DNA of 64,000 nucleotides from Paraliobacillus salinarum. Its GTDB lineage: Bacteria; Bacillota; Bacilli; Bacillales; Amphibacillaceae. The first letter of the stretch is position 1. The number at the start of each line of letters is the position of its first letter. Under the pieces are notes generated by a model, which searched no databases, was not told the origin of the DNA, and saw only the letters and a program-made list of their open reading frames with translations. The position numbers and the translations under genes were made by a program. Location: NCBI RefSeq assembly GCF_014083865.1, contig NZ_JACEFA010000009.1, forward strand, positions 40,002 to 104,001, read 5' to 3'. Shown piece by piece: positions 11,791 to 23,088 of this stretch.

Positions 11791-13353
11791 TTACTTCTTT
11801 TTATATTTCTCAACTTTTGCAATAATGTTTTGTTCAACAGCTAATTTTCTTGCCACTTGGATTGCTCCCCATAATGTAGGTAGCATAATGAAAGAGACCG
11901 GAACAGCTGTCACGACAATCGCATTCTGAATTGCCTCAATACTATTTTCACCGATTGCTAGAAGAACAATGGATAACACACCAAACATCAATACCCAGAA
12001 AACACGCATTATTCGACTTGGCTGATCGTTTCCGGTTAATGAAACCGATACAGTATATGAAATAGAATCAACTGTTGTTGCTACAAAGACTAGCGTTACA
12101 ATTAAGAAGCCAATGGCTAAGAAAAAGCCAAACGGAAGCTGATCCATAATTGCCATTACTCCAGCAGGCATTCCACCAGCATCTAATGGTGCTGAAATTG
12201 AACCTGGTGAATCTATTTCTGCTTTAATCCCTGTTCCACCAACGATCGCAAACCAAAAGTTAGTCACAAGTGGTGAAATAATGGCTACTGCAAGAACTAA
12301 TTCGCGGATTGTTCTGCCTCGTGAAATTCTAGCGATAAAAATAGCCATCATTGGACCATAGCCTAAAAACCATCCCCAGAAAAAGACTGTCCACCAGCTT
12401 AACCAGGCTGGATCACCTTGATATAAAGCCATAGTTAAGAAATTTTCTAAATAGAATCCTTGACCAGAAATAAATTTATTTATAATGAACATTGTAGGAC
12501 CTACAATAAGCATGCAAGCAGCTAAAAATACGGTTAAACCGACATTGATTCGACTTAGAAGTTGAATTCCTCGGTCTACACCACTCGCAACCGAAATTGC
12601 CGCCATTATTATTAATACTGTCACTACAATAATATTCGTTACCAATGTATTAGGAATACCGAATAATTCATGTAATCCGTAGCCTAACTGAAGACCAAGA
12701 AAACCAATTGGCCCCATCGTACCACCTGCTACAGCCACAATTGAAATAACATCAGTAGCAGTTCCTATAATACTTTTTTTCGAGAATATCTTTTCACCAA
12801 ATAACGGATAAAGCATACCTCTTGGCTTCATTGGATAGCCTTTATGATAATGCACATACATTAATACAACAGTAGCCAACGTTCCTAACATCGACCATGC
12901 AAGAAATCCCCAATGCAAGAAACTCTGTGCAAGAGCCGCATTCACTCCACCCATTGTTCCAGATTGATTATCAAACAATGGTGGTGTAGTAATAAAATGC
13001 ATCATCGGTTCTGAAGCTGCCCAGAACACTCCACCACTCGCAAGTAATGTACATAGAATCATCGCAATCCATCGATAATAACCATTCTCTGGACTATCCA
13101 TTTTACCTAATCGAATTTTTCCATATTTCGAAATTGCTAAGCCGATTGCAATGACAAAATTCGCTAACAACAATAATTCCCAATATGAACCGAAATATTT
13201 AGCCGCAAAATTAAAAGAGGAATTAATCCACTCTTGTACCATATTTAAATCAATAATTGCTAAAAATACAAATGAAAGTAACAACCCTCCACTAATATAA
13301 AAGACGGGTTTGTCCATTTTGTGTTTATCTGTATTACCTTCTTCTTTTCCCAC
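11791..13353 (-). CDS. BCCT family betaine/choline/carnitine transporter
   Basis: This is a sodium- or proton-coupled transporter of the BCCT family, which takes up glycine betaine, choline or carnitine, mostly as osmoprotectants. It has about 12 membrane segments. The characteristic tryptophan-rich stretch reads WTVFFWGWFLGYGPMMAIF and is followed by IARISRGRTIREL. ASGGVFWAASEPMMHF is the substrate-helix region. An ATG at 13407 is in frame, but AGGAGG is placed 6 nt before a GTG at 13353 (MGKEEGNTDKHK). That start gives 520 residues and is adopted. Substrate and osmotic regulation cannot be read from sequence. It is single-gene, convergent with the chemoreceptor. Confidence 0.94.
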   Translation of the reverse strand: MGKEEGNTDKHKMDKPVFYISGGLLLSFVFLAIIDLNMVQEWINSSFNFAAKYFGSYWELLLLANFVIAIGLAISKYGKIRLGKMDSPENGYYRWIAMILCTLLASGGVFWAASEPMMHFITTPPLFDNQSGTMGGVNAALAQSFLHWGFLAWSMLGTLATVVLMYVHYHKGYPMKPRGMLYPLFGEKIFSKKSIIGTATDVISIVAVAGGTMGPIGFLGLQLGYGLHELFGIPNTLVTNIIVVTVLIIMAAISVASGVDRGIQLLSRINVGLTVFLAACMLIVGPTMFIINKFISGQGFYLENFLTMALYQGDPAWLSWWTVFFWGWFLGYGPMMAIFIARISRGRTIRELVLAVAIISPLVTNFWFAIVGGTGIKAEIDSPGSISAPLDAGGMPAGVMAIMDQLPFGFFLAIGFLIVTLVFVATTVDSISYTVSVSLTGNDQPSRIMRVFWVLMFGVLSIVLLAIGENSIEAIQNAIVVTAVPVSFIMLPTLWGAIQVARKLAVEQNIIAKVEKYKKK

Positions 13354-13670
13354 TGTTTTCCTCCTAGTTTTTGTTAGAGGCAAGTGCCAACAACTAAGTT
13401 TCTTCACCTTAGTTTAAGCAATTGTTTGTAAGTTCATTCAGTATGCAATAATAGAATTTTTCTAGAAATTAATTAACTATCTCGTTCCTATTTAATAACA
13501 AACCACTTGCGCACTATTTTTTGTCAAACTGTGCTAATTACATACTCATATATCCAAGCACACGAAAAGCGATTATATATTTTTGAATAAAAATAGTCAA
13601 TTATTTTAATTTATCATCTGTGTAAATGATTTAGTGAGAATTTGGTGAATTGGATTCGATTAGGGCGTAT
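13354..13670. other. Non-coding stretch upstream of the BCCT gene
   Basis: I see no gene here. A TTGACA on the minus strand near 13527-13532 could be a -35 element for the BCCT gene, but I found no convincing -10 at the right distance. The segment leads directly into the 52-bp tandem repeats. Confidence 0.5.
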
Positions 13671-13960
13671 GGGATGGAAAATCGGAAGCTTGTGTTCGAA
13701 TCGATAGTTTTTCGGTCACTAAGGATGGAGAATCAGGTGCTTTTGTTCGAATTAATCAGTATTTCGATCACTAGGGGCAGAAAATCGCGGGCTTTTGTTC
13801 AAATTAATATGTATTTCAATCACTAGAGACAGAAAATCGCGGGCTTTTGTTCAAATTAATATGTATTTCGGTCGCTAGGGATGGAAAATCGGATCCTTGT
13901 GTTCGAATTAATCGGTATTTCGATCACTAGAGGCAGAAAATCGCGGGCTTGTGCTCGAAA
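13671..13960. repeat. 52-bp tandem repeat block, five copies plus a partial
   Basis: Imperfect direct repeats start at 13671 (51 bp), 13722, 13774, 13826, 13878 (52 bp each) and 13930 (partial). A typical unit has a GAAAATCG core, then GCTTTTGTTC, AATTAAT, GTATTTC and ATCACTA. Copies 3 and 4 are nearly identical; the outer copies are more diverged. The period is not a multiple of three and no frame stays open, so it is not coding. It lies between the BCCT promoter region and the purine-operon terminator. Confidence 0.9.
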
Positions 13961-13995
13961 ACGGACTAATGCATATCCAAACAGCCATTTAATTC

Positions 13996-14042
13996 TAAAA
14001 CAAATGCCGAGTTTTGATTAGTATCAAAATTCGGCATTTGTT
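13996..14042 (-). terminator. Terminator of the purine operon
   Basis: A 20-bp stem with one mismatch (13999-14018 with 14023-14042, core CAAATGCCGA) and a 4-nt loop is followed on the minus strand by TTTTAGAATT. It lies 10 bp past the purD stop and ends the purE-to-purD transcript. Confidence 0.92.
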
Positions 14043-14051
14043 AATCAACTT

Positions 14052-15323
14052 TTAGCTATTCTTAACGTTTATTTTTGTTCGGCCTATATCTCTCCGAAAG
14101 AAAAAGTCATTTGTTTGTTCGAATTGCTTTAAAAAGTTATAAACAGATTGATGGGCTTTCTCTATTGTTTCTTCAACCGCACCAACTAATAGGACTCGCC
14201 CACCTATCGCTTGATAAGTGTTGTTCTCCGCAAGTATTGTTCCTGCATGCACAACATAACTTTCAGCATTTTCGATAAAACTTGGCAAAGGAATTTGTTT
14301 TTCGTAAGTCCCTGGGTATCCTTTTGAGGCAACAACGACTCCAATTGCATATCCCTCTTTCCATTTCAACACAGGGTCTTTTTCATTCATTACATCTTCA
14401 ATAACTTGTATAAGATCATTTTCTAATAATGGGAGAACAACTTGTGTTTCTGGATCTCCTAATCGAGCATTAAACTCAATTACTTTCGGACCATTCATCG
14501 TTTCAATTATTCCTGCATAAAGAATGCCTGTAAAAGGTCTATCTTCTTGCACCATTCCTTCTGCTGCCTTTTGTAAAATATGTTCTTCTACCTCTCGAAT
14601 GACGGACTGGTCCAGATCAGGGACTGGCGAATAGGCTCCCATCCCTCCAGTGTTTGGCCCTTGGTCATCGTCATATGCGCGTTTATGATCTCTCGCAGGT
14701 AATAATGGATAAACTTTTGACCCATTTACAAATGCCATCAAAGTAAATTCTTTTCCTTCAAGAAATTCTTCAATAACGACGCGGCTTCCAGCACCACCAA
14801 ATCGATTGTCTAATAACATCGATTCTACTGCTTCAATTGCTTGCTCAACGGTTGTAGCAACAACAACACCTTTGCCCGCCGCTAGTCCATCGGCTTTAAT
14901 AACAATAGGAGCGCCATTTTTTTGAATATAGGCTTTTGCTTGGTCACAGTCAGTAAATGTAGCATAGTTAGCTGTTGGAATATGATGACGTTTCATAAAA
15001 GCTTTTGCAAAATCTTTACTTCCCTCAATGATTGCAGCTTTTTTAGTCGGACCAAATATGCGTAAATCGGCTAGCTGAAATGCATCAACAATACCTTCAA
15101 TCAAAGGAACTTCTGGGCCAACAATTGTCCAATCGATTTGCATATCTCGAGCAAAAGTAACTAATTTATCGATTTCTGTTTCACGAATGTCGACACAAGT
15201 AGCTTCTGCTGAAATGCCGCCATTCCCAGGTGCAGCATAAATATTGGATACTTGATTGCTTTCAACTAACTTTTTTACAATGCTATGTTCTCTCCCGCCA
15301 CTTCCAACAACTAATACCTTCAT
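14052..15323 (-). CDS. purD: Phosphoribosylamine-glycine ligase PurD
   Basis: PurD joins glycine to 5-phosphoribosylamine with ATP, giving GAR, the second step of purine synthesis. The 423-residue ATP-grasp enzyme opens with MKVLVVGSGGREHSI, then has NYATFTDCDQA, the ATP-grasp lysine segment PIVIKADGLAAGKGVVVA, the DHKRAYDDDQGPNTGGMGAYSP motif region and EFNARLGDPETQVVL. An SD-like GGGGGCGG precedes the ATG. It is the last gene of the pur operon, 53 bp after purH, and is followed at once by the terminator. Confidence 0.98.
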   Translation of the reverse strand: MKVLVVGSGGREHSIVKKLVESNQVSNIYAAPGNGGISAEATCVDIRETEIDKLVTFARDMQIDWTIVGPEVPLIEGIVDAFQLADLRIFGPTKKAAIIEGSKDFAKAFMKRHHIPTANYATFTDCDQAKAYIQKNGAPIVIKADGLAAGKGVVVATTVEQAIEAVESMLLDNRFGGAGSRVVIEEFLEGKEFTLMAFVNGSKVYPLLPARDHKRAYDDDQGPNTGGMGAYSPVPDLDQSVIREVEEHILQKAAEGMVQEDRPFTGILYAGIIETMNGPKVIEFNARLGDPETQVVLPLLENDLIQVIEDVMNEKDPVLKWKEGYAIGVVVASKGYPGTYEKQIPLPSFIENAESYVVHAGTILAENNTYQAIGGRVLLVGAVEETIEKAHQSVYNFLKQFEQTNDFFFRRDIGRTKINVKNS

Positions 15324-15376
15324 TAAACCGCCCCCATTATTATAAATATTTTCCCTGTATAAACTGTTTATACCGA

Positions 15377-16918
15377 TTAATGTTTAAAGTGACGCATGCT
15401 TGTAAATACCATTGCGACACCATATTGGTTACAAACATCAATAGAATCCTGGTCACGTTTTGAACCACCTGGTTGAATAATTGCTTTAATCCCCGCTTTT
15501 GCTGCAGCTTCCACTGTGTCAGGCATTGGGAAAAACGCGTCAGATGCTAGTACAGCTCCGTTTGCTTTGTCTGCTGCTTGCTCGAGAGCGATGGTCGCTG
15601 CTCCAACACGATTCATTTGCCCTGCACCAACGCCAAGTGTTTGTTCGTCGTTAGCTACAACAATAGCATTTGACTTCACGTGCTTTACTACTTTCCAAGC
15701 AAACAACATTGAGGCTAATTCTGATTCGTTTGGTTTTCGATCGGTTGCAATCGTCAACGCATCCGTGTTTACTTCACCAAAGTCACGATCTTGCACTAAT
15801 AAACCGCCTACCACACTGACAACTTTCTTTTTGTCATTTTCATTCATTTCTATCGGCGTTTCTAATAATCGGATATTTGGTTTTATTGTTAAAATATCTA
15901 ATGCTTCTTTCGTAAAGCTAGGCGCAATTACGATTTCAAGGAAAATATCTTTTAATTGATTTGCGGTAGCTACATCCACTTCACGATTTAACGCAACTAT
16001 TCCACCAAAAATAGAAGTAGAATCAGCTTCATATGCTTTAGCGAATGCATCCGAAATAGTAGAGCCGATTCCAACCCCACATGGATTCATATGTTTTACC
16101 GCTACGGCTGCTGGATGCTCACCAAATTCTAAAACAATCTCTAATGCCGCATTGGCGTCCTGTATATTGTTATATGACAGCTCTTTTCCATGTAATTGTT
16201 TCGCATGCGCAATCGATGCTCCCTTACTATTTGGATCTCGATAAAAAGCTGCCTGTTGGTGCGGATTCTCACCGTAACGCAATGTTTGTACCTTTTCATA
16301 TGTGCTTGTATATGTATCTGGCGTATCTTCATCGGTAATCTCATTAAAATAATTTGCAATTAGCGCATCATAATTTGCTGTGTGACGAAACACTTTTGCT
16401 GCTAACCGTTTGCGAAACGCTACGTTTTTTTCTTTTTCTACCGCTAGTTGTTGCACTGCTTCTTGATAATCAGCAGGGTCCACCACTACCGTTACATCTT
16501 GAAAATTCTTTGCGGCAGCACGTAACATTGTCGGACCACCAATATCAATATTCTCAATCGCATCCGCTTCTGTAACGCCTTCTTTTGCAATTGTTTCTTT
16601 AAATGGATATAAATTAACGACAACTACATCAATCGGGGCAATTTCACGCTCTTCTAATTGTTGTTGATGCTCAAGGTCATCACGACGCGCTAATAATCCT
16701 GCATGAATGTAAGGATGAAGTGTTTTCACTCTTCCATCTAATATTTCTTCAAAATTAGTTACCGAAGAAACTGGTTTTGCATCAACACCTGCATCTTGCA
16801 ATACATTTAATGTTCCACCTGTTGAAATGATTTCATAATCTAAATCTTCCAATCCCTTTGCAAAAGAAACGATTTCTCTCTTATCTGATACACTAATTAA
16901 AGCGCGTTTTTTCATCAT
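15377..16918 (-). CDS. purH: Bifunctional AICAR transformylase/IMP cyclohydrolase PurH
   Basis: PurH carries out the last two steps to IMP: formylation of AICAR with 10-formyl-THF, then ring closure. The 513 residues show the N-terminal MGS-like cyclohydrolase domain ([44 protein letters not shown]) and the AICAR transformylase domain ([29 protein letters not shown], and [15 protein letters not shown]). AGGAGG lies 9 nt before the ATG at 16918. It follows purN by 25 bp. Confidence 0.98.
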   Translation of the reverse strand: MMKKRALISVSDKREIVSFAKGLEDLDYEIISTGGTLNVLQDAGVDAKPVSSVTNFEEILDGRVKTLHPYIHAGLLARRDDLEHQQQLEEREIAPIDVVVVNLYPFKETIAKEGVTEADAIENIDIGGPTMLRAAAKNFQDVTVVVDPADYQEAVQQLAVEKEKNVAFRKRLAAKVFRHTANYDALIANYFNEITDEDTPDTYTSTYEKVQTLRYGENPHQQAAFYRDPNSKGASIAHAKQLHGKELSYNNIQDANAALEIVLEFGEHPAAVAVKHMNPCGVGIGSTISDAFAKAYEADSTSIFGGIVALNREVDVATANQLKDIFLEIVIAPSFTKEALDILTIKPNIRLLETPIEMNENDKKKVVSVVGGLLVQDRDFGEVNTDALTIATDRKPNESELASMLFAWKVVKHVKSNAIVVANDEQTLGVGAGQMNRVGAATIALEQAADKANGAVLASDAFFPMPDTVEAAAKAGIKAIIQPGGSKRDQDSIDVCNQYGVAMVFTSMRHFKH

Positions 16919-16943
16919 TCTGTTTGTCCTCCTACTTTCATCC

Positions 16944-17513
16944 TTATGTAATTACTTGTTGAATTGTCTCTGGGTAAAGTTGATGCTCTATCCGTTGTAT
17001 CTGTTCTTGCAAATGCTGTTTATTACTATTACTAGAAATCCTCACCGGTTCTTGCGCTATAATTTTGCCTGTATCCATTCCTTCATCCACATAATGAATC
17101 GTCACACCCGTTACCTTCACTCCTGCTTGAAATGCTTGACCGATCGCATCTAACCCTGGAAAAGCAGGAAGTAATGATGGGTGGATATTAATTATTTTTC
17201 TTTCATACGCTTGAAGTAAGGTTGGACCAATCAATCGCATATAACCAGCTAAAATAATCCAATCAACTTTATATGAACGCAATTGTTCTAGCACAGCTGA
17301 TTCAAAGTCCGCCTTCGTTGCATAATCCGATAGTTGAAAGGCAGCATAGGCTGTATTGTTATCTTGCGCCTTTTCAATTACCTTTGCAGATGGCTGATCT
17401 GTAATAAGTAAAGCTAAATCACAGATCAATTCTCCTTTTTCAATTGCTTCAAAAATGGCTTGATAATTACTACCTGATCCTGAGGCAAACACAGCAATCT
17501 TTGGCTTAGTCAT
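16944..17513 (-). CDS. purN: Phosphoribosylglycinamide formyltransferase PurN
   Basis: PurN formylates GAR using 10-formyl-tetrahydrofolate, the third step of the pathway. The 189-residue product begins [19 protein letters not shown], with the phosphate-binding loop. It contains [14 protein letters not shown], the active-site [12 protein letters not shown] with its conserved Asn and His, and [15 protein letters not shown] with the conserved Asp. A TTG directly precedes the ATG at 17513, but the ATG is the better start and overlaps the purM stop by 8 bp. AGGGGTG lies upstream within purM, suggesting translational coupling. Confidence 0.97.
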   Translation of the reverse strand: MTKPKIAVFASGSGSNYQAIFEAIEKGELICDLALLITDQPSAKVIEKAQDNNTAYAAFQLSDYATKADFESAVLEQLRSYKVDWIILAGYMRLIGPTLLQAYERKIINIHPSLLPAFPGLDAIGQAFQAGVKVTGVTIHYVDEGMDTGKIIAQEPVRISSNSNKQHLQEQIQRIEHQLYPETIQQVIT

Positions 17514-18534
17514 CAATCACATTCACCCCTGGTTGCTCTGTTACTTCACCGATAATAGTAGCTTGTTCACCACAATCCTGTAATATGCTGATCGCTTTTT
17601 GCACATTTTCTTCCGCTACAACGATCGCCATGCCAACCCCCATATTAAATACACCGAACATATCCTCCATCGTGAGATTCGCTTGCTCCTGTAAAAATGG
17701 GAAAATTTTAGGTACAGTCCAGCTTCCTTGATAGATCGTAGCACCTAGATGATCTGGTAAGGCTCTTGGAATATTTTCATAAAAACCACCACCAGTAATA
17801 TGGCTAATTCCTCTGAGTTCCATTATATCTTTTAATTGTTTCACCGCTTTAGCATAAATCCTTGTCGGTGTCAGCAAAGCTTCTCCTAAAGTCATACCAA
17901 GTGATTCAATGAAATCATGATAATTTAGTGCTTGATCAGCAATAATTTTTCTTACTAATGAAAATCCATTCGCATGAACACCACTTGATGAAATACCAAT
18001 AATCTTATCTCCTGACTGAATATGCTCGCCTGTAATAATCTTATTCTTCTCTGCAATCCCAACAACAAATCCAGCTAAATCATATTCCCCCTGCTGATAC
18101 ATTCCTGGCATTTCTGCTGTTTCTCCGCCAATAAGTGCACAACCACTATCTACACACCCTGTACTAATCCCTTTCACAATTTGCTCAATTTGTTCCGGGT
18201 CATTTTTTCCACAAGCTATATAATCTAGAAAAAAGAGTGGATCTGCTCCTTGTGCAACAATATCATTCACACACATCGCGACTAAGTCAATGCCTACAGT
18301 GTCATGCTTATTCATTGAAAAAGCTAGCTTAAGCTTCGTACCAACACCGTCCGTACCAGAAACTAAAACAGGCTGCTTATAATGAAATTCGCTTAAATCA
18401 AACAATCCCGCAAATGCACCTACTCCACCAATTACTTCTTCTCTATTAGTAGTTTTAATATGCTTTTTCATTAAATCAACTGCTTTATAGCCTGCATGTA
18501 CATCTACACCAGCTTCTTTATATCGATCGCTCAT
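17506..18534 (-). CDS. purM: Phosphoribosylformylglycinamidine cyclo-ligase PurM
   Basis: PurM closes the imidazole ring, converting FGAM to AIR with ATP. The 342-residue protein has the family's opening [19 protein letters not shown], then [14 protein letters not shown], the [19 protein letters not shown] segment, the [11 protein letters not shown] motif and [16 protein letters not shown]. Length and motif order are normal. It lies 22 bp downstream of purF and overlaps purN. Confidence 0.98.
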   Translation of the reverse strand: MSDRYKEAGVDVHAGYKAVDLMKKHIKTTNREEVIGGVGAFAGLFDLSEFHYKQPVLVSGTDGVGTKLKLAFSMNKHDTVGIDLVAMCVNDIVAQGADPLFFLDYIACGKNDPEQIEQIVKGISTGCVDSGCALIGGETAEMPGMYQQGEYDLAGFVVGIAEKNKIITGEHIQSGDKIIGISSSGVHANGFSLVRKIIADQALNYHDFIESLGMTLGEALLTPTRIYAKAVKQLKDIMELRGISHITGGGFYENIPRALPDHLGATIYQGSWTVPKIFPFLQEQANLTMEDMFGVFNMGVGMAIVVAEENVQKAISILQDCGEQATIIGEVTEQPGVNVIDD

Positions 18535-18556
18535 TTGCTTCGCTCCTTTTGCAAGA

Positions 18557-19969
18557 TTACTCCTTATAAGCAGGGATAACTGTTTCTGGATAAATTTCCG
18601 TTGGATAGTTACCTGTAAAACAAGCTTTACATATGCCGTGCTCCATTGAATCTGATTCTGTTACAATTGATTTTTCTAATCCTTCTGTTGTAAGGAATAC
18701 TAAGCTATCTGCACCAATAATCTCACGCATTTCTTCCAACCCATGATTAGCTGCGATTAACTCTCCCTTTGTAGAAGTATCAATCCCGTAATAACAAGGA
18801 TTTTCAATTGGAGGGGAAGCAATCCGAACATGCACCTCTTTTGCTCCTGCTTCTTTTAACAACCGAACAATACGTCTACTTGTTGTACCTCGAACAATCG
18901 AGTCATCTACCATGACAACTCGCTTCCCATTCACAATACCTCTAACTGGAGATAGTTTCATTTTCACTCCTTGCTCGCGAAGCTCTTGAGAAGGCTGAAT
19001 AAAAGTACGGCCAACATAACGATTTTTAATTAAACCAAGTTCATAAGGGATACCACTCGCTTCTGAAAAGCCGATAGCCGCAGAAATACTAGAGTCTGGC
19101 ACACCAGTAACAACATCTGCTTCAACAGGTGATTCATAAGCAAGCTGTTTGCCCATTATCTTTCTACTTGCATGCACATTTAAACCGTTCAAATTACTAT
19201 CAGGTCGAGAGAAATAAACATATTCCATCGAACAAAGGGTACGCTGCATCGGTGAAGAAAAGGTTGTTGTTGTAAGTCCTGTATCATCAATTGTAATTAA
19301 TTCTCCAGGCTTTACTTCACGCTCATACGTTGCGCCAATTAAATCGAATGCACAAGTTTCTGATGCAATAACATAGGCATCGCCTAATTTGCCAATAGAG
19401 AGAGGACGCAAACCTCTTGGATCTAACGCAACATACAATTTATCCTCGGTTAAAATGGAAAAAGCATAAGCTCCTTTAATCATTCCTAGCGCTTGCTTGA
19501 TTGCCTCTTCCATGTTCAAGTGGCCACTACGTTTAATTAAATGAGCAATCACTTCTGTATCAGCAGTCGTTTGCAGAATACTCCCTTGTGCCTCTAATTG
19601 ATTTTTCAACGCATAGGCATTTACTAAATTTCCGTTATGAGCTAATGCCATACTGTTTTTTTGCGAACGGAATAGTAACGGCTGAACGTTTTCGTATCCG
19701 CCACCACCTTGTGTTGCATAACGAACATGACCTAAGGCAGCCCTTCCTCTTAAACGATTAAATTCGCCTTTTTGAAACACCTCATTGATCAATCCATTTC
19801 CTTTATGGAGGTGAAGCATCTCACCGTCACTTGCTACAATACCAGCACCTTCTTGTCCGCGATGCTGCATAGCATGTAAACCATAATAGGTCATCTCAGC
19901 CGCTTTATCATGCCCCCATATTGCAAACACACCACATTCTTCATTTAAGCCTTTGATTTCAGCAAGCAT
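18557..19969 (-). CDS. purF: Amidophosphoribosyltransferase PurF
   Basis: PurF is the committed step of purine synthesis, making phosphoribosylamine from PRPP and glutamine. A short propeptide ([11 protein letters not shown]) precedes the catalytic cysteine in ECGVFAIWG, as in B. subtilis, where processing exposes Cys at the N-terminus. The glutaminase domain continues [12 protein letters not shown]. The PRPP-binding motif [17 protein letters not shown] and later cysteines (iron-sulfur type, [12 protein letters not shown]) are present. An upstream ATG at 19987 is in frame, but AAGGGAG lies 7 nt before 19969 and that start gives the known N-terminus (470 residues). It overlaps the purL end by 25 bp. 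Confidence 0.98.
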   Translation of the reverse strand: MLAEIKGLNEECGVFAIWGHDKAAEMTYYGLHAMQHRGQEGAGIVASDGEMLHLHKGNGLINEVFQKGEFNRLRGRAALGHVRYATQGGGGYENVQPLLFRSQKNSMALAHNGNLVNAYALKNQLEAQGSILQTTADTEVIAHLIKRSGHLNMEEAIKQALGMIKGAYAFSILTEDKLYVALDPRGLRPLSIGKLGDAYVIASETCAFDLIGATYEREVKPGELITIDDTGLTTTTFSSPMQRTLCSMEYVYFSRPDSNLNGLNVHASRKIMGKQLAYESPVEADVVTGVPDSSISAAIGFSEASGIPYELGLIKNRYVGRTFIQPSQELREQGVKMKLSPVRGIVNGKRVVMVDDSIVRGTTSRRIVRLLKEAGAKEVHVRIASPPIENPCYYGIDTSTKGELIAANHGLEEMREIIGADSLVFLTTEGLEKSIVTESDSMEHGICKACFTGNYPTEIYPETVIPAYKE

Positions 19970-22173
19970 GGAATAGCTCCCTTCCATAAATCACATAAAT
20001 CCGCTACTGACTCTTTGATTGCCACTTGGTTATCATGACGAATAACAAGCTCTTTACTATCCGTAACTTCACCAATACATTTTGCGTCCTCTACTGCTGC
20101 TTCAAACGCTGATTGATTCGCTTGTTTTACTGTCACTAGAAAACGAGATTGGGTTTCACTAAATAGTGCTGTTGTTAAATCACCTTCCACTGCAATCTCA
20201 CAGCCGAGTTGCTTTTCTGAAAATAAACTTTCCGCAAGCGCTACAGCAAGACCACCTTCAGCTAAGTCTTGAGCTGATTCAACTAAATCAGCTTGAATCG
20301 CTTGTAACAATGCATTTTGACGCTTTGCTTCAATTGTCAAATCAATTGCTGGCGCTTTTCCGAAATAGCGTTTTTCTAAGATGTTTTGTAGCTCACTACC
20401 ACCAAACTCAGCTTTCGTTTCACCAATTATATAAATTAAGTCGCCGTTCGATTGAAAGAAAGATGGTGTAATATCTTTAAGCGATTGATGTAAGCCAACC
20501 ATCCCTACAATTGGTGTTGGGAAAATCGCCTGTTCATTGGATTGATTATACAAAGAAACATTTCCACTAATAACGGGTGTGTTTAAAGCTAGACTCGCTT
20601 CACTCATACCATCTACGCTTTTTTCCATTTGCCAGAAGATCTCTGGTTTATCTGGATTACCAAAATTTAATCCATCCGTTAATGCCAAAGGTTTCGCACC
20701 AGAACAGACAATATTACGTGCTGCTTCTGCGACAGCGATTTTTCCACCTGTCTCCGGATCTAAATACAGATATCTAGAGTTACAATCTGTTGTCATTGCT
20801 AATGCTTTATCATATCCGCGAACACGAACAACTGCAGCAGAAGAACCTGGAGCAAGAACAGTATTTGCCTGAACCATTGAATCATATTGATCATAAACGT
20901 ATTCTTTACTTGCAATGGTTGGTTGCTGTAAAAGCTGCTTTAATACTGCTTGGTGATCGGTCACTTGTGGTAAGTAATCGTCCATTGCCTGATATTCCTC
21001 AAAATAACTTGGTACTTTTGAAGGTTTATAATAAACTGGTGCATCTTCTGCTAGCGCATCAACAGGAACATCTGTCACGACTTTTCCATGGTGAAGTAAA
21101 CGAAATTGCTTATCATCCGTAACCGTTCCAACCGCCACTGCTTCTAAATCATATTTAGCAAACACGTCTTGGATTTCTTGTTCGCGACCTTGCTTCACCA
21201 CAAGTAGCATGCGTTCTTGCGATTCAGAAAGCATCATTTCATAGGCTGTCATGTTTTCTTCCCTTTGTGGAATGAAATCTAGATTAAGCTCCATTCCTGT
21301 ACCAGCTTTACTCGCCATTTCACTCGCTGAGGAAGTTAAGCCAGCCGCTCCCATATCTTGCATACCAACAAGCGCGTCAGAATGGATGACTTCTAGGCAC
21401 GCTTCTATTAATAATTTTTCCATAAATGGGTCGCCAACTTGTACAGATGAACGTTTACTTTCCGAATCTTCTGTTAAATCTTCGGATGCAAAGGTTGCAC
21501 CATGAATACCATCCCTACCTGTTTTAGAACCAACATACAATACTGTATTGCCGATACCTGATGCTATTCCTTTTTGCATATCCTTTTGATCAATCAGACC
21601 AACACACATCGCATTCACTAATGGATTACCTTCATAACTATCATCAAATTGGATTTCCCCACCGACAGTCGGTACACCTACACAGTTTCCGTAACCAGCT
21701 ATCCCATGAACTACTTCATCAAATAAATACTTCACTCGGCCATTCGTAAGATTTCCGAAACGTAACGAGTTTAGCGTGGCAATTGGACGTGCGCCCATTG
21801 AAAATACATCTCTAATAATTCCACCAACACCTGTAGCCGCTCCTTGATAAGGCTCAACTGCAGACGGATGATTGTGACTTTCTATTTTAAAAACAACTGC
21901 TTGCCCATCTCCAATATCTACAACCCCTGCTCCCTCACCTGGCCCTTGCAGAACATGCGGTGCTTTGGTTGGAAACTTCTTTAATAACGGTTTAGAGGTT
22001 TTATAACTACAGTGCTCTGACCACATCACAGAAAAGATACCGATCTCCGTGAAATTAGGCAAACGACCTAAGATTTCTTTTATGGTAGAGAACTCTTCAT
22101 CAGTAAGACCCATTTCTTGATAGACTCGTTTTTCCTCAATTACTTCTGGTGTAAGCTCAGGCTCCTGTAACAT
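19945..22173 (-). CDS. purL: Phosphoribosylformylglycinamidine synthase subunit PurL
   Basis: PurL is the ATP-dependent synthetase subunit of FGAM synthase. It works with PurQ (glutaminase) and PurS in the Gram-positive three-subunit complex. At 742 residues it is the small PurL type. Motifs include [56 protein letters not shown] and, in the second half, [16 protein letters not shown]. It overlaps the purQ stop by 17 bp and its end contains the purF start, so translation is probably coupled throughout. Confidence 0.98.
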   Translation of the reverse strand: MLQEPELTPEVIEEKRVYQEMGLTDEEFSTIKEILGRLPNFTEIGIFSVMWSEHCSYKTSKPLLKKFPTKAPHVLQGPGEGAGVVDIGDGQAVVFKIESHNHPSAVEPYQGAATGVGGIIRDVFSMGARPIATLNSLRFGNLTNGRVKYLFDEVVHGIAGYGNCVGVPTVGGEIQFDDSYEGNPLVNAMCVGLIDQKDMQKGIASGIGNTVLYVGSKTGRDGIHGATFASEDLTEDSESKRSSVQVGDPFMEKLLIEACLEVIHSDALVGMQDMGAAGLTSSASEMASKAGTGMELNLDFIPQREENMTAYEMMLSESQERMLLVVKQGREQEIQDVFAKYDLEAVAVGTVTDDKQFRLLHHGKVVTDVPVDALAEDAPVYYKPSKVPSYFEEYQAMDDYLPQVTDHQAVLKQLLQQPTIASKEYVYDQYDSMVQANTVLAPGSSAAVVRVRGYDKALAMTTDCNSRYLYLDPETGGKIAVAEAARNIVCSGAKPLALTDGLNFGNPDKPEIFWQMEKSVDGMSEASLALNTPVISGNVSLYNQSNEQAIFPTPIVGMVGLHQSLKDITPSFFQSNGDLIYIIGETKAEFGGSELQNILEKRYFGKAPAIDLTIEAKRQNALLQAIQADLVESAQDLAEGGLAVALAESLFSEKQLGCEIAVEGDLTTALFSETQSRFLVTVKQANQSAFEAAVEDAKCIGEVTDSKELVIRHDNQVAIKESVADLCDLWKGAIPCLLKSKA

Positions 22174-22840
22174 ATGCTTTCCTCCAATTCTCTACGATTG
22201 ATTGAAATAGTTTTAAACCATCAGCTGAACCTAAAATTGATTCTGCTGCACGTTCTGGGTGTGGCATCATCCCTAATACATTTCCTGCTTCGTTAATAAT
22301 ACCTGCAATATCTTCTACAGAACCGTTTGGATTATTCTCATATGTAAAGACAATTTGATTGTTCGCCTTAAGTTTTGCCAATGTCTCCTCATCACAATAA
22401 TAATTTCCTTCTCCATGAGCAACTGGAATTGAGATAATCTCATCTTGCTCATAAGCCGTGGTGAACATAGAGTGATGATTGACAACACGCAGATCCTCAT
22501 GATGACAAATAAATTTTAAATCTTTGTTCCGCATCATAGCACCTGGAAGTAGACCTGATTCTAGTAAAATTTGAAATCCATTACATACACCTAAGACAGA
22601 TTTACCTTTCCTTACATGTTCCTTTAATTGGGCAACAATATCAGAGGTGGAAGCAATCGCACCTGAACGAAGATAGTCACCATAAGAAAAACCACCTGGA
22701 AGTAAAATAGCATCATAGTTTTCTAGTTTTGCACCTTGATACCAAACTAAATCAGCTTCTTCTCCTAGTGCATCAGTTACGGCATGGTACATATCACGAT
22801 CACAATTGGATCCCGGAAAGACAATCACAGCAAACTTCAC
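22157..22840 (-). CDS. purQ: Phosphoribosylformylglycinamidine synthase subunit PurQ
   Basis: PurQ is the glutaminase subunit of FGAM synthase and feeds ammonia to PurL. The 227-residue class I glutamine amidotransferase shows [15 protein letters not shown] at the N-terminus, [18 protein letters not shown], the nucleophile elbow [11 protein letters not shown] with its catalytic Cys, and [10 protein letters not shown] with the catalytic His and Glu. The start codon overlaps the purS stop by 4 bp (ATGA). Confidence 0.98.
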   Translation of the reverse strand: MKFAVIVFPGSNCDRDMYHAVTDALGEEADLVWYQGAKLENYDAILLPGGFSYGDYLRSGAIASTSDIVAQLKEHVRKGKSVLGVCNGFQILLESGLLPGAMMRNKDLKFICHHEDLRVVNHHSMFTTAYEQDEIISIPVAHGEGNYYCDEETLAKLKANNQIVFTYENNPNGSVEDIAGIINEAGNVLGMMPHPERAAESILGSADGLKLFQSIVENWRKAYVTGA

Positions 22841-23088
22841 AGTGTGACAACCTCCTCTATCGTATAGGTATAGTTTTCAATCACTGGATTTGCTAAAAGC
22901 TTTTCACACATTTCTTCTACCTGTGCTTCAACCGCACCTTCATCTTCTATTAAAAGCTCTAAATATTTACCTACCCGCACTTCTTTAACCCCTGCATAGC
23001 CAAGCGTATCTAAGGAATGCTGAACCGTCTTCCCTTGTGGGTCTAGTACACCTTCTTTTAACGTAATGTAAACTAATGCTTTTTTCAT
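22837..23088 (-). CDS. purS: Phosphoribosylformylglycinamidine synthase subunit PurS
   Basis: PurS is the small bridging subunit of FGAM synthase, needed to hold PurQ on PurL and channel ammonia. The 83-residue product has the typical [20 protein letters not shown] opening, then [17 protein letters not shown] and the C-terminal [14 protein letters not shown]. It overlaps purC by 4 bp upstream and purQ by 4 bp downstream, so purC-purS-purQ are tightly coupled. Confidence 0.97.
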   Translation of the reverse strand: MKKALVYITLKEGVLDPQGKTVQHSLDTLGYAGVKEVRVGKYLELLIEDEGAVEAQVEEMCEKLLANPVIENYTYTIEEVVTL

